This document shows, piece by piece, positions 1-10,014 of a stretch of 64,000 nucleotides of DNA (positions are counted from its first letter, which is position 1; each line of letters opens with the position of its first letter). The DNA comes from DATGMS01 sp035303945 (lineage in GTDB: Bacteria; Bacteroidota; Bacteroidia; Cytophagales; Cyclobacteriaceae). The notes beneath the pieces were generated by a model that was not told the origin of the DNA, ran no database searches, and saw nothing but the letters and a program-made list of their open reading frames with translations. The DNA is taken from contig DATGQZ010000007.1 in NCBI GenBank assembly GCA_035303945.1, forward strand, positions 174,966 to 238,965, in the 5' to 3' direction. The position numbers and the translations under genes are program-made.

Positions 1-3000
1 GTCACAAGATTTCCAGACATCGCTCCTCCCAGTGTAAGCGTGAGCGTCAGTTATCCTGGCGGTAATGCCGAAACTGTAGCCAAATCAGTGCTTCTCCCCT
101 TGGAAGAAGCCATTAATGGGGTGGAAAATATGACATATATGCGCTCTATTGCCAATAACTCCGGATCGGGCACCATATCTGTTTTTTTCAAGCCGGGAAC
201 CGACCCTGATATTGCAGCGGTCAATGTGCAAAACAGCATCTCGCGCGCCGTCAACCAGATTCCTCCGGAGGTGAATGAAGCGGGGATTTCGGTAGTTAAG
301 CGCCAGAGTGGCAATATCATGACTATTAATATCTTCGCTGAAGAGGAAGATTCTCCTTATGATGAAACCTTTATTCAGGCCTATGCAAGGATTAACGTCA
401 TCCGAGAACTCCTTCGTGTAGAAGGTGTTGCGCAGGCTGCTTTGCTGGTAGGGCGAGACTATTCTATGCGGATCTGGCTTAATCCAGAGAAACTTGCGCT
501 TTACGGCTTGGTACCACAAGATGTGATGGCTCAGATCAGGGATCAAAACTTTGAGTCGGCACCGGGTAGGTTTGGCGAAACGTCGGAAGAGGTTTTTGAA
601 GCCGTTATCAAACATAAAGGAAGGTTCTCTGATCCGGAAGAATATGAGAACATTGTTATAAAAGCGAACACCGATGGCTCTATCCTGTACCTTCGAGATA
701 TAGCGCGTGTGGAATTTGGAGCGTCTAACGTAGGTAGTGACAATAAAGTGAATGGACGCCCTGCTGTTACCATCAACATTTCACAAACCAACAATTCCAA
801 CGCAAAAGAAATAGATGAGAACATCAGGCAGGTACTGGAAAGAACTTCAAGGTTTTTTCCAGCAGGAATTTCCTATAATATTTCTTATAGTGTAAGAAAT
901 CAGATCGACGAATCGATGGAGCAAGTACTCCATACGATCATTGAAGCTTTTGTGCTCGTATTTATTGTGGTCTTTGTCTTTCTTCAAAATTTCAGATCGA
1001 CCATTATTCCTGCTATTGCGATTCCTGTGTCCTTGATAGGTACCTTTTTCTTCTTAAACATGCTGGGATTCTCCATCAACATCCTTACGATGTTTGCCTT
1101 GGTATTGTCTATCGGTATTGTTGTGGATGACGCCATTGTGGTGGTGGAAGCGGTTCACCATAAGATGAGCCACGATAAATTGAGTCCTAAGAAGGCTACT
1201 ATTGCGGCTATGAATGAGATATCCGGAGCCATTATTTCCATAACGATCGTAATGGCAGCGGTCTTTGTTCCCGTCGGCTTTATGGAAGGCCCTGTAGGCT
1301 TATTCTACAGACAGTTTGCTTATACTTTGGCCATCGCTATACTTATCTCCGCAGTAAACGCATTAACCCTAAGTCCTGTGCTTTGCGCATTGTTGATGAA
1401 ACCTGAGAAAGAGGATAAGAAAGATAGCAATTGGTTTCAAGGTTTTCAGCGGCGCTTCTTCCGAGGTTTTAATGCGGCCTTCGCAGCCTTTACCAACAAG
1501 TATATCCGCGCGGTGAAGTGGTTGTTGAGGAGAAAATGGATGGCCGTAGGTGCATTGGCCGCCTTGCTGGCATTAACCTATTTCTTGTTCCAATCTACAC
1601 CCAAGGCTTTCATTCCCACTGAGGATGATAACTTCCTCACCTATTCTTTGGCTATGCCTCCAGGGGCTTCCCTACATCGTACTACACAAGCCTTACAAAA
1701 AGCGGATTCTATTCTCCAAAATCATGAAGCTGTGGCCAGTGTAAACAGTGTGTCTGGGTATAACGTGATTGACGCTGCTAACAGCCCTTCCTTTGGTATG
1801 GGCTACATCAACCTGAAAGAAATTAAAGAAAGAGGAGCGGTCCAGAACATGGAGGATTTGATGGAAGATCTTAAGACAAAACTTGCCACCATTACAGAAG
1901 GAAACATTAATGTGTTTGCCAGGCCAACCGTTCAAGGATTTGGAGATTTCGATGGGTTGGAATTGGTGCTACAGGATAGATTAGGCGGCAGTTACGGCGA
2001 CTTTAGTCAGGTAGCCGACGAATTCTTGGCTGAACTCAACCGGCGACCAGAAATTGAAGATGCTTTTACTTCTTTTAAAGCAAACTTCCCCCAATACGAA
2101 GTAACCATTGATTACCTGAAAGCCAAAAGCATGGGAGTAAGCGTAAGGGAAATGATGCGCACTATCCAATCCTATTTTGGACGGGTTCAGTCAGGTGATT
2201 TTAACCGTTTTGGAAGACAGTATCGCGTATACGTTCAATCTGATGTGGAATATAGGGACGAACCTAAATCACTTGCTTCTATCTTCGTGAAGAATGATAA
2301 AGGGGAAATGTTGCCGGTGAATACTTTAATGACTATTGAGCGGGTGTACGGTCCTGAGATTGTCAACCGGTACAACCTATTTAATTCCTTGACAATCAAT
2401 GCCACGCCTGCAGCTGGTCGTAGTACAGGCGATGCCATGGCAGCCATTGAGGAAGTGGCGGCTGAAAAGCTGCCCGCCAACTACAGTTATGAGTGGACAG
2501 GGATGAGCTTGGAACAAAGCCAATCGGGAGGTCAAACTGCCATGATCTTTATGTTGAGTATCATTCTCGTATACTTTCTGCTTGCCGCACAATATGAGAG
2601 TTACTTCCTTCCCTTGGCGGTGTTGCTATCCATCCCTTGCGGCATTTTGGGAGTGTTTGTAGCCATTAACCTATTTGGCATCAATAACAATATCTATGTG
2701 CAGGTAGGATTGGTGATGTTGATAGGCCTGCTGGCTAAAAACGCTATTCTGATTGTAGAATTTGCCGTACAAAAAAGAGATGCGGGATTAAGTATTTATG
2801 ATGCCGCCGTTGAAGCGGCCAGGCTCCGTCTCCGCCCTATCATCATGACCTCATTTGCCTTTATTGCAGGTTTGATACCGCTGACGATGACGGTAGGATC
2901 ATCTGCCCAAGGAAACCAGTCTGTGAGTATCGGTGCAGCGGGAGGTATGCTTATGGGAGTTGTGTTAGGGATATTTATCATTCCCGTCTTGTATATTTTG

Positions 3001-3063
3001 TTCCAGGCCCTTCATGAAAAGGTAAGCCGGCGCATGGCCACTGATGAAGAAGAAAACTTATGA
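1..3063 (+). CDS. RND efflux permease (AcrB/HAE-1 family), 5' end outside window
   Basis: Inner-membrane, proton-driven drug/solute exporter of the AcrB family. It works with a periplasmic adaptor, presumably encoded upstream of the window, and the outer-membrane channel encoded next. The reading frame is open from base 1 and already encodes the family's early segment (FPDIAPPSV, then SYPGG), so roughly 40 N-terminal residues are missing and the GTG at 40 is internal. The TM4 proton-relay pair is present in GIVVDDAIVVVE, and the TM10 lysine in GLLAKNAILIVEF. Two large periplasmic loops and about eleven visible membrane segments fit the family. The stop TGA at 3061-3063 overlaps an ATG of the next frame. 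The substrate cannot be told from sequence. Confidence 0.95.
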   Translation, partial: VTRFPDIAPPSVSVSVSYPGGNAETVAKSVLLPLEEAINGVENMTYMRSIANNSGSGTISVFFKPGTDPDIAAVNVQNSISRAVNQIPPEVNEAGISVVKRQSGNIMTINIFAEEEDSPYDETFIQAYARINVIRELLRVEGVAQAALLVGRDYSMRIWLNPEKLALYGLVPQDVMAQIRDQNFESAPGRFGETSEEVFEAVIKHKGRFSDPEEYENIVIKANTDGSILYLRDIARVEFGASNVGSDNKVNGRPAVTINISQTNNSNAKEIDENIRQVLERTSRFFPAGISYNISYSVRNQIDESMEQVLHTIIEAFVLVFIVVFVFLQNFRSTIIPAIAIPVSLIGTFFFLNMLGFSINILTMFALVLSIGIVVDDAIVVVEAVHHKMSHDKLSPKKATIAAMNEISGAIISITIVMAAVFVPVGFMEGPVGLFYRQFAYTLAIAILISAVNALTLSPVLCALLMKPEKEDKKDSNWFQGFQRRFFRGFNAAFAAFTNKYIRAVKWLLRRKWMAVGALAALLALTYFLFQSTPKAFIPTEDDNFLTYSLAMPPGASLHRTTQALQKADSILQNHEAVASVNSVSGYNVIDAANSPSFGMGYINLKEIKERGAVQNMEDLMEDLKTKLATITEGNINVFARPTVQGFGDFDGLELVLQDRLGGSYGDFSQVADEFLAELNRRPEIEDAFTSFKANFPQYEVTIDYLKAKSMGVSVREMMRTIQSYFGRVQSGDFNRFGRQYRVYVQSDVEYRDEPKSLASIFVKNDKGEMLPVNTLMTIERVYGPEIVNRYNLFNSLTINATPAAGRSTGDAMAAIEEVAAEKLPANYSYEWTGMSLEQSQSGGQTAMIFMLSIILVYFLLAAQYESYFLPLAVLLSIPCGILGVFVAINLFGINNNIYVQVGLVMLIGLLAKNAILIVEFAVQKRDAGLSIYDAAVEAARLRLRPIIMTSFAFIAGLIPLTMTVGSSAQGNQSVSIGAAGGMLMGVVLGIFIIPVLYILFQALHEKVSRRMATDEEENL

Positions 3064-3140
3064 TGAAAGCAGGTTTGAGTGATCGTTTGTCTCCTTCACA
3101 AAGGGAGTCAGTCTTTCAAAGCCAGGATTTGAATAAAAAG

Positions 3141-4613
3141 ATGTTTATGGGATTTAAGAGTACACGTTCAAGCTCCGTTTGGCGACAAGTCTTATACATT
3201 TCGTTTATTGTAGTTGTGATGGCCGGCTGTAAAGCTGGAAAAAACTATACCCGGCCGAATTTGGATTTGCCGACAGATTACAAGAATTCGGTTAATGACA
3301 CCTTGGACTCAACTAATATTGCTAAAATCAATTGGAGAGAGTTCTTTGATGATACTGTATTGGTAAGTCTGATTGATAGCGCATTAAAAAACAACCTGAA
3401 CCTGCTGCAGTCCGCCAAGGATGTCAATGTGGCCATTCAGGACTTGAAACAGGCCAAAGTGAACTTCTTGCCTGAACTTAATGCTGAATTGGGCTATTAC
3501 GAGAGAGAATACCACTCCGAAGGCTACTACTCCAATCCTTCCAGCAATTACTATGGTGATCGAGAGCCGCCTAAAAAATGGTATGTCACCCAAGTCAACC
3601 ATCGTAACACATTGGCAGCGAGCTGGGAAATAGACATCTGGGGCAAATTCAGGCGAGAAAAAGAAGCAGCTTTAGCCACCTTTATGCAGAGCCGCGAATT
3701 TCTCAGAGCAGTACAAACCTCCCTTGTCGCGGAAGTCGCTTCATCCTACTATAACCTCCTGATGCTGAATGAACAATTAAAAGTTGCGCAACGTAACCTC
3801 GATTTGAACGACAGCACGCTCAGAATAGTTGAATTACAATTTAAAGCAGGTCAGGTGACCTCTCTTGCTGTAAGACAGACCGAAGCCCAAAAACTGGTGG
3901 CGGCATCCCTAATTCCGCAGATCGAAGGAGAAATAGAAATCCAAAAAAACAACCTGAATCGGCTGCTCGGGAATTATCCCGGTGAAATCCCAACAGGCAA
4001 AGAACTGAAAGAGGTTAGCTTGCAGACAAACGTCGCCGCCGGTGTTCCGCTGGACCTGCTCACCAATCGACCTGATGTAGCAGCCGCCGAATTTGGGCTA
4101 GTCGCTGCTAATGCCCAGGTGGGGATTGCTCAGGCGCTTAAATACCCTTCCCTTACTTTAGGTGCAGATTTAGGGCTGGATGCCATGGAGCTAAAGGATC
4201 TATTCAACCCCGGGCTGTCATTGTTCGGCATATTTACAGGCTCCCTTACCCAGCCTATCTTTCAAAGAAGGCGACTGAAAACCAATTATCAAGTGGCGTT
4301 GCTGCAAAGAGATATTGCGGAACTTGTTTTTAGGGAAAGTTTGCTAGACGCTGTCACCGAAGTCTCCAATGAGTTGGTCCGAAACCGGAAACTTTTGGAA
4401 GCTTTTGAAATTGCAGAGCAACGGCTAGCCAATGCGCAAACCGCCGTACAAAATGCTGACATGCTGTTTAAAAGTGGCTTTGCCAATTATTTAGAAGTAA
4501 TAACAGCTCAGAGCAATGCTTTGGATACGGAATTGGAATTGGCATCGACTCGCATGGAAATATTGGTTTCCAACATAGAGCTTTACCGGGCTTTAGGGGG
4601 AGGTTGGGAATAG
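3141..4613 (+). CDS. Outer-membrane efflux channel, TolC/NodT family lipoprotein
   Basis: Outer-membrane factor that should form the exit duct for the RND pump encoded just upstream. I place the start at the ATG at 3141 because it directly precedes a lipoprotein signal (hydrophobic run FIVVVMAGC, lipidated Cys at residue 30). From there the protein is 490 residues, normal for the family. An in-frame ATG at 3060 overlaps the permease stop but would add 27 residues in front of the signal. Family signs are KNYTRPNLDLP after the lipid anchor, two repeats of long alpha-helical hairpins, the LLTNRPDVAAAE motif, and the C-terminal EVITAQSNAL segment. It belongs to the same operon as the permease. 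Confidence 0.92.
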   Translation: MFMGFKSTRSSSVWRQVLYISFIVVVMAGCKAGKNYTRPNLDLPTDYKNSVNDTLDSTNIAKINWREFFDDTVLVSLIDSALKNNLNLLQSAKDVNVAIQDLKQAKVNFLPELNAELGYYEREYHSEGYYSNPSSNYYGDREPPKKWYVTQVNHRNTLAASWEIDIWGKFRREKEAALATFMQSREFLRAVQTSLVAEVASSYYNLLMLNEQLKVAQRNLDLNDSTLRIVELQFKAGQVTSLAVRQTEAQKLVAASLIPQIEGEIEIQKNNLNRLLGNYPGEIPTGKELKEVSLQTNVAAGVPLDLLTNRPDVAAAEFGLVAANAQVGIAQALKYPSLTLGADLGLDAMELKDLFNPGLSLFGIFTGSLTQPIFQRRRLKTNYQVALLQRDIAELVFRESLLDAVTEVSNELVRNRKLLEAFEIAEQRLANAQTAVQNADMLFKSGFANYLEVITAQSNALDTELELASTRMEILVSNIELYRALGGGWE

Positions 4614-4627
4614 ACACCTCTCCTCGC

Positions 4628-4710
4628 CCACCTCAATAAATCTCAGGTGGAGCCCAGCAAGTAGGTAGAAAATCTCCGATGGGAGCGAAACTTCTGGACT
4701 AAATTTCTAC
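4628..4710. other. Two inverted repeats between the efflux operon and arginase
   Basis: The 142-base gap holds a CCACCT/AGGTGG inverted repeat (4628-4633 with 4645-4650). It also holds a larger hairpin closed by GTAGAAA (4665-4671) and TTTCTAC (4704-4710) that contains an inner CTCC/GGAG stem (4674-4685). Neither is followed by a T-run, so neither is a standard terminator. They could be transcript ends of the efflux operon or structure in an arginase leader. No promoter consensus is evident. Confidence 0.3.
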
Positions 4711-4755
4711 GTTGGTAAAATGGAATAACTTTTTTTCATACTATAAACTATCCAT

Positions 4756-5706
4756 ATGCGCCAAATTAAACTAGTAGAAGTACGGTCTGAAATCGCAGCA
4801 GGTACGCGGGGAGCCAGCTTGGGTGTCGATGCCCTAAAAGTGGCAAGCCTAGACAAAAAATCAGACTTTTTTGCCCGCTTCGACCCTATTAATGTGCCTG
4901 ATGCCAACAGCTTTCTTTGGAAAGGTAACCGTCATCCTTTTGCCAAATATATTGATGGAGTCTATCAGGTTCTTAATAATGTATACGACACAATCTTGAG
5001 CCTTCGAAAGGAAAGAACCTTTCCTATCATACTGGCGGGAGATCATTCGACGGCGGCAGGCACCATCATGGGGATTAAAGCAGCCGATCCAGAGAAACGG
5101 CTCGGTGTGATTTGGATCGATGCCCACGCCGATCTGCACACCCCTTATACGACGCCGTCCGGAAACATGCATGGTATGCCGCTCGCCATGTGTATTGGAA
5201 CAGACAATCTAGATTGCAAAATCAATGATCCGGAGAAAGATACCCTCGCCTACTGGGAAAAGATAAAAAAAATAGGCGGAGAGAAGCCCAAAATTCTGCC
5301 CGAGGATATTGTGTACATAGCTGTCAGGGATACTGAGGAGCCAGAGAATTACCTAATTCAACAACATCAGATCAGGAATTTTACCATTGCGGAAATACGC
5401 AAGGAAGGTATAGTTGACATCGCGAATCAGGCTTTAACCACCTTGTCAGCCTGCGATCAAATATATATATCTTTCGATGTAGACAGTATGGACAGCTCGA
5501 TCTCCAAGGGTACGGGCACTCCTGTTCCGGAGGGTCTGTCTGTGGAGGAAGCCATACAGTTGAATGCGGAACTGATCAAGGACCGAAGGGTATGCTGTTG
5601 GGAAATTGTAGAGGTTAATCCAACGCTTGATACCGAAAACCTCATGGCAGAGAATGCGTTTGAGGTACTTGAATCCACTACAGAATCATTAGTAGCCCAT
5701 TTTTGA
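4756..5706 (+). CDS. Arginase family ureohydrolase
   Basis: Predicted cytosolic binuclear-manganese enzyme that hydrolyses L-arginine to ornithine and urea. Metal-ligand motifs are in order: AGDHSTAAG, WIDAHADLHT and ISFDVDSMDSS. The GTGTPVPEGLS segment that follows is typical of true arginases rather than agmatinases. At 316 residues it is of normal length. The neighbour downstream is arginyl-tRNA synthetase, so two arginine-using genes sit together, although the synthetase has its own -7 element. A formimidoylglutamase activity cannot be fully excluded from sequence alone. Confidence 0.85.
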   Translation: MRQIKLVEVRSEIAAGTRGASLGVDALKVASLDKKSDFFARFDPINVPDANSFLWKGNRHPFAKYIDGVYQVLNNVYDTILSLRKERTFPIILAGDHSTAAGTIMGIKAADPEKRLGVIWIDAHADLHTPYTTPSGNMHGMPLAMCIGTDNLDCKINDPEKDTLAYWEKIKKIGGEKPKILPEDIVYIAVRDTEEPENYLIQQHQIRNFTIAEIRKEGIVDIANQALTTLSACDQIYISFDVDSMDSSISKGTGTPVPEGLSVEEAIQLNAELIKDRRVCCWEIVEVNPTLDTENLMAENAFEVLESTTESLVAHF

Positions 5707-5718
5707 TCTATTTTTCTA

Positions 5719-5726
5719 TACCTTTG
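5719..5726 (+). promoter_or_regulatory. Bacteroidota -7 element upstream of argS
   Basis: TACCTTTG matches the Bacteroidota -7 consensus TAnnTTTG. It lies 48 bases before the chosen argS start and just past the arginase stop. I do not see a convincing -33 TTTG at the usual spacing. This element supports starting argS at the ATG at 5775 rather than at the earlier in-frame ATG at 5703, which would lie upstream of the transcript start. Confidence 0.5.
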
Positions 5727-5774
5727 CGCACGGGAAAGTGTGCATGGGAAGGGGTAAACAACAATTGGAAAAAT

Positions 5775-7565
5775 ATGACCATACAAGAACAGATTTTGGC
5801 GGATGTCAGTAAGGCATTTGAAGCGCTTTTTAACCATACAGTCGATGCGTCGGATTTATCGCTCCAGCCGACGAGAAAGGAGTTTGCAGGGAATTATACT
5901 TTTGTAATGTTCCCTTATGGGAAAATTACCAAAACTTCTCCAGAACAAGGGGGCATTCAGATCGGTGAGTATTTAAAAAGCCATTCTGCCATTGTAAGTG
6001 ATTACAATGTTGTAAAAGGCTTCCTAAATATTGCTGTTGCCGACAAGCAATGGCTCAAGCTTTTTGATGGGCTAATTCAGGAAACCCAACTGGGGCAGCT
6101 TCCTGCCAATGGGCAAAAGGTGATGGTGGAATACAGCTCACCCAATACCAACAAGCCCCTCCATTTGGGTCACTTAAGAAATAACTTTCTCGGCTTTTCT
6201 TTGTCAGAAATCCTCAAAGCCAATGGTTACAAGGTTATACGAACCAATTTGGTTAATGACCGGGGAATTCACATCTGTAAGTCCATGGTAGCCTATAAGC
6301 ACTTTGGTGAGGGAGAAACACCAGAATCTTCCGGCATCAAAGGAGACCATCTAGTAGGGAAATACTATGTTCGATTTGACCAGGAATATAAAAAGCAGAT
6401 TTCCGAATTGGTGGAAAGAGGACAGACAGAAGAGGAAGCAAAGAAACATGCGCCAATCATAAAGGAAGCCCAAGAAATGCTTCTTCAATGGGAAAAAGGC
6501 GACAAGGACGTTATTTGCCTTTGGGAAACAATGAATGCCTGGGTGTACGATGGTTTCGCGGCCACCTATCAAACCATGGGAGTGGAATTTGATCAATATT
6601 ATTACGAATCAAACACTTATTTGCTGGGGAAAGACATTGTAGAGGAAGGACTTCAGAAGGGCGTATTTTTCAAAAAGGAAGACAACTCGGTTTGGGCAGA
6701 CTTAAAGGATGAAGGTCTGGAGGAAAAGCTGGTGCTCAGAGGCGATGGAACTTCAGTTTATATCACCCAAGACATGGGCACGGCAGATTTGAAATACAAG
6801 GATCACCAAATCGACCGGTCCGTATATGTGGTGGGTAATGAACAGGACTACCATTTTGATGTGTTGTTCAAAATCCTCAAAAAACTGGGACGTCCCTATG
6901 CCGATGGCTTGTACCACTTATCTTATGGCATGGTCGACCTCCCTTCTGGCAAGATGAAATCTAGAGAAGGCACTGTGGTAGATGCGGATGACTTGATGCA
7001 GGAAATGGTTGAAACGGCAGCTGCGCACACCCAAGAACTTGGAAAGATTGACGGATTTAGCGAAGAGCAGGCGCATGAACTCTACCGAATGCTGGGCTTG
7101 GGCGCTTTAAAGTATTTCCTATTGAAGGTCGATCCAAAAAAGAGAATGCTGTTCAACCCGCAAGAATCCATCGAATTCCAGGGCAATACCGGTCCCTTTA
7201 TTCAATATACTCATGCACGCATCTCTTCAATCCTCCGAAAGGCAGATCAGATCGGCATGGACTATAGCAAGGTCAACTTCAATAGCCTTTCTCCAATCGC
7301 CGATTCGGAAAGAAGTCTTATAATTCTTTTGAATGACTATATAGAAAAAGTACGTCAAGCAGGAAGAGAATATTCCCCTGCTATAATCGCACAATATTTA
7401 TTTGATTTGTCTAAGGAGTATAATCGTTTTTATGCAGAACTTCCTATATTTAATGAATCTGATGATCTAGTACAAGCCTTCAGAATCGCCCTATCCGCAC
7501 AGGTAGCTAGGGTCATCAAGACGGGCATGAAGTTATTGGGCATCGAGGTACCCGAAAAAATGTAG
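5775..7565 (+). CDS. argS: Arginyl-tRNA synthetase
   Basis: Class I aminoacyl-tRNA synthetase that charges tRNA-Arg in the cytosol. The start MTIQEQILADV begins the N-terminal Add1 domain. The HIGH-type motif is in NKPLHLGHLRNN and the KMSKS-type motif is in DLPSGKMKSREGTVV. The DALR anticodon-binding domain occupies about the last 130 residues (FIQYTHARISSILRK onward). The 596-residue length is normal. An upstream in-frame ATG at 5703 overlaps the arginase stop and would add 24 residues unlike the family, so I reject it. Confidence 0.96.
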   Translation: MTIQEQILADVSKAFEALFNHTVDASDLSLQPTRKEFAGNYTFVMFPYGKITKTSPEQGGIQIGEYLKSHSAIVSDYNVVKGFLNIAVADKQWLKLFDGLIQETQLGQLPANGQKVMVEYSSPNTNKPLHLGHLRNNFLGFSLSEILKANGYKVIRTNLVNDRGIHICKSMVAYKHFGEGETPESSGIKGDHLVGKYYVRFDQEYKKQISELVERGQTEEEAKKHAPIIKEAQEMLLQWEKGDKDVICLWETMNAWVYDGFAATYQTMGVEFDQYYYESNTYLLGKDIVEEGLQKGVFFKKEDNSVWADLKDEGLEEKLVLRGDGTSVYITQDMGTADLKYKDHQIDRSVYVVGNEQDYHFDVLFKILKKLGRPYADGLYHLSYGMVDLPSGKMKSREGTVVDADDLMQEMVETAAAHTQELGKIDGFSEEQAHELYRMLGLGALKYFLLKVDPKKRMLFNPQESIEFQGNTGPFIQYTHARISSILRKADQIGMDYSKVNFNSLSPIADSERSLIILLNDYIEKVRQAGREYSPAIIAQYLFDLSKEYNRFYAELPIFNESDDLVQAFRIALSAQVARVIKTGMKLLGIEVPEKM

Positions 7566-7584
7566 ATTTAAAAATTCATTAACT

Positions 7585-8169
7585 ATGAAGACCTTGCTTA
7601 TATTATGCGCTTTTGTAGCACTTGCATGTAGTGCCGGAAGCCAAAGCCACATTATGGAAGAGGAAGCATTAAACTACGAAGACATGGCAATCCACACATC
7701 CTTTTATGATTTCAAGATGAAGGACATTGACGGCGAGGAGGTAGATTTCAGCCAGTATCGGGGAAAAAAGGTGCTTGTAGTCAACGTAGCATCAAAATGC
7801 GGCTATACCCCCCAATATGCTGAACTGCAAGAGCTAAACGAAAAATATGGCGACAAAGTGGCTATTTTGGGCTTTCCAGCCAATAACTTCGGTGGACAAG
7901 AGCCAGGCACAAACGAAGACATCAAGCAGTTTTGTACAGAAAACTACGGGGTTACATTTCAGATTTTTGACAAAATCTCCGTAAAAGGGGTGGACAAGCA
8001 TCCCCTGTACCGCTGGCTTTCCGACAAGGAACTTAACGGCTGGAATGATAAAGAACCCACTTGGAATTTTTGCAAGTACTTTATCAATGAACAAGGAGAA
8101 TTGAAAAAATTCTTCCCTTCATCTGTTAAACCGATGGACGAAGAAATCCTATCCCTTATTCAGTCCTAA
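7585..8169 (+). CDS. Glutathione peroxidase-family thiol peroxidase, predicted lipoprotein
   Basis: Reduces hydroperoxides. The catalytic Cys lies in NVASKCGYTPQYAEL, the Gln in GFPANNFGGQEPG and the Trp in PTWNFCKYF, so the catalytic set is present. The protein starts with a short lipoprotein signal (MKTLLILCAFVALAC, Cys at about residue 15 followed by Ser-Ala-Gly), so it should be membrane-anchored and exported rather than cytosolic. Most bacterial members probably draw electrons from thioredoxin rather than glutathione. It sits 19 bases after argS and 17 bases before menA. Confidence 0.9.
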   Translation: MKTLLILCAFVALACSAGSQSHIMEEEALNYEDMAIHTSFYDFKMKDIDGEEVDFSQYRGKKVLVVNVASKCGYTPQYAELQELNEKYGDKVAILGFPANNFGGQEPGTNEDIKQFCTENYGVTFQIFDKISVKGVDKHPLYRWLSDKELNGWNDKEPTWNFCKYFINEQGELKKFFPSSVKPMDEEILSLIQS

Positions 8170-8186
8170 GTTTTAGTTACAAAATT

Positions 8187-9104
8187 GTGCCTGTTTCGCT
8201 ATCAAATAAAAAACAAGCCTGGCTCCATGCCATTCGGCTAAGAACTCTCCCATTGGCTTTGGCAAGTATTCTCATGGCAAGTTTTATTGCCGTTTACCAT
8301 GAGGTTTTTCGGTGGGAGGTTTTCTTATTGGCCGTCCTCACCACTACCTTGCTTCAAATACTGTCCAATCTTGCCAACGATTATGGGGACAGCGTGCACG
8401 GCGCGGATAGTATCGACCGTCAAGGCCCCACCCGTGCCGTTCAATCTGGCGTAATCAGTAAAGAGGAAATGAAGCGGGCGATGATTCTTTTTGCTGCATT
8501 TTCATTTGCGAGCGGCATGGCGTTGCTTTACGTGGCTGTAGCAGATATCCTTATTTTTTTAGGCTTCGTTGCATTAGGTTTGGTTGCCATTGTAGCGGCC
8601 ATTACCTATACATCTGGCTCCAAACCTTATGGCTATGCAGGCTTGGGAGATTTGTCCGTATTCCTCTTCTTTGGGCTTGTCGGTGTACTGGGCACCTATT
8701 TCCTTCACAGCCTGCGTTTTTCTGCGGATCTTATTTTCCCTGCTATTTCACTTGGTTTCTTTAGTACTGCCGTTTTAAACATCAACAACATCAGAGATAT
8801 TGAATCCGATGTTAAAGCCGGTAAACGCTCCATTCCTGTCCGAATAGGAAGGGCGGCAGCGGTGAAGTATAATTGGTTTTTAATTATTGCAGGTAACCTT
8901 TCACTCCTGGTGTTTGTCATCAACCAGCAAGCGTGGGGAGGTCTGCTAGCCTTGGGAGTAGCACCTGTAATGGTCAGTATCGCCAAAGGGGTGGCTGATC
9001 CCCAAAAAAGTGCACTTCAACTCGACCCATACCTTAAAAGAATGGCCATTTCTACGCTTATGTGGGTGTTGGTTTTTGGCGCTGGCATTATTTTTTTAAG
9101 GTAA
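8187..9104 (+). CDS. menA: 1,4-dihydroxy-2-naphthoate polyprenyltransferase (menaquinone synthesis)
   Basis: Integral membrane UbiA-family prenyltransferase that attaches the isoprenoid tail to dihydroxynaphthoate to give demethylmenaquinone. The first Asp-rich motif is NLANDYGDSVHGAD, followed by DRQGPTRAV, both characteristic of MenA. The second is in NNIRDIESD. Eight or nine hydrophobic segments are visible over 305 residues. The start is a GTG at 8187, with no better ATG nearby. It implies a menaquinone-based respiratory chain. The gene follows the peroxidase by 17 bases and may be co-transcribed with it. Confidence 0.93.
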   Translation: MPVSLSNKKQAWLHAIRLRTLPLALASILMASFIAVYHEVFRWEVFLLAVLTTTLLQILSNLANDYGDSVHGADSIDRQGPTRAVQSGVISKEEMKRAMILFAAFSFASGMALLYVAVADILIFLGFVALGLVAIVAAITYTSGSKPYGYAGLGDLSVFLFFGLVGVLGTYFLHSLRFSADLIFPAISLGFFSTAVLNINNIRDIESDVKAGKRSIPVRIGRAAAVKYNWFLIIAGNLSLLVFVINQQAWGGLLALGVAPVMVSIAKGVADPQKSALQLDPYLKRMAISTLMWVLVFGAGIIFLR

Positions 9105-9153
9105 AAATCCTTAGATTTATATCAAGTATATGAAGCGTTTCTAACTTAAACTT

Positions 9154-10011
9154 ATGACTATGCATACCATTTTAGTCCCCTATGATTTTTCCCAACAGGC
9201 AGAATTTGCCTTTCAATTTGCGCAGCAGCTTGCCTCCAAAACGATGGGGAAACTCAAGCTGGTCCATATTGTAGAAACGCCCACTACACAAAGTTTCAGC
9301 ACAATGGGTGAAATTAACTTAGATTCAGCCCAGTTGAATCAGGTGTATATGATCGAGTTGGTGGAAAAAAGAAAAAGGCAGCTAAAGGAAATTGAGGAGC
9401 AACATCAAAATAGACCCTACAAATTCAAAACCCGACTGGCTTTTGGCAACCCCTATGCGGGAATTTCATCTGAGATAGCTGATATAAAAGCAGATCTGGT
9501 AGTAATGGGATCTAAAGGTTCCAGTGGCTTGGAAGAACTACTGATCGGATCTAATACCGAAAAAGTGGTAAGGCATGCCAAGTGTCCCGTGATCACGGTA
9601 AAGCAAGCCATCAATGCCGACCATATCAAGAAAATTGTATTTGCGAGTGATTTCAGTGAAGACAACGGGGTAGTTATTCAACAGATCAAGTCCCTTCAGG
9701 AGCTGCTAGGTGCGGAATTAAGTTTGGTGAAAATCAACACACCCAGCTTCTTTGAAACATCTAAAGACTCTCGGAAAAAAATTGAAACATTCATCAGCAA
9801 ACATGGCTTGAGCAACACCATGGCGGTAATATATAACAGTACATCCGAAGAAGAGGGAATCATCGAGTATGCCGAAGAAATAAATGCCGATATGATTGCT
9901 CTGGCAACCCATGGGCGTACAGGCTTTATGCACTTGCTCAGTGGAAGCATTGCCGAAGATGTGGTCAACCATGCTAAAAGGCCTGTATGGACCATGAAAA
10001 TCAGCAAATAA
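9154..10011 (+). CDS. Universal stress protein, two UspA domains
   Basis: Cytosolic stress protein with tandem UspA domains (about residues 1-150 and 155-285). Each ends in the ATP-binding type loop: GSKGSSGLEELLIGS in the first and THGRTGFMHLLSGS in the second, both keeping the G-x2-G-x9-G pattern. Both C-terminal strands (CPVITV and RPVWTM) are present. The next gene begins 3 bases after its stop, so the two are an operon. The ligand and physiological trigger cannot be read from sequence. Confidence 0.92.
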   Translation: MTMHTILVPYDFSQQAEFAFQFAQQLASKTMGKLKLVHIVETPTTQSFSTMGEINLDSAQLNQVYMIELVEKRKRQLKEIEEQHQNRPYKFKTRLAFGNPYAGISSEIADIKADLVVMGSKGSSGLEELLIGSNTEKVVRHAKCPVITVKQAINADHIKKIVFASDFSEDNGVVIQQIKSLQELLGAELSLVKINTPSFFETSKDSRKKIETFISKHGLSNTMAVIYNSTSEEEGIIEYAEEINADMIALATHGRTGFMHLLSGSIAEDVVNHAKRPVWTMKISK

Positions 10012-10014
10012 AGA

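Noticed and set aside
5703..5774. Longer argS start overlapping the arginase stop
   Set aside because: The extra residues are unlike the family and a -7 promoter element at 5719-5726 lies within them.
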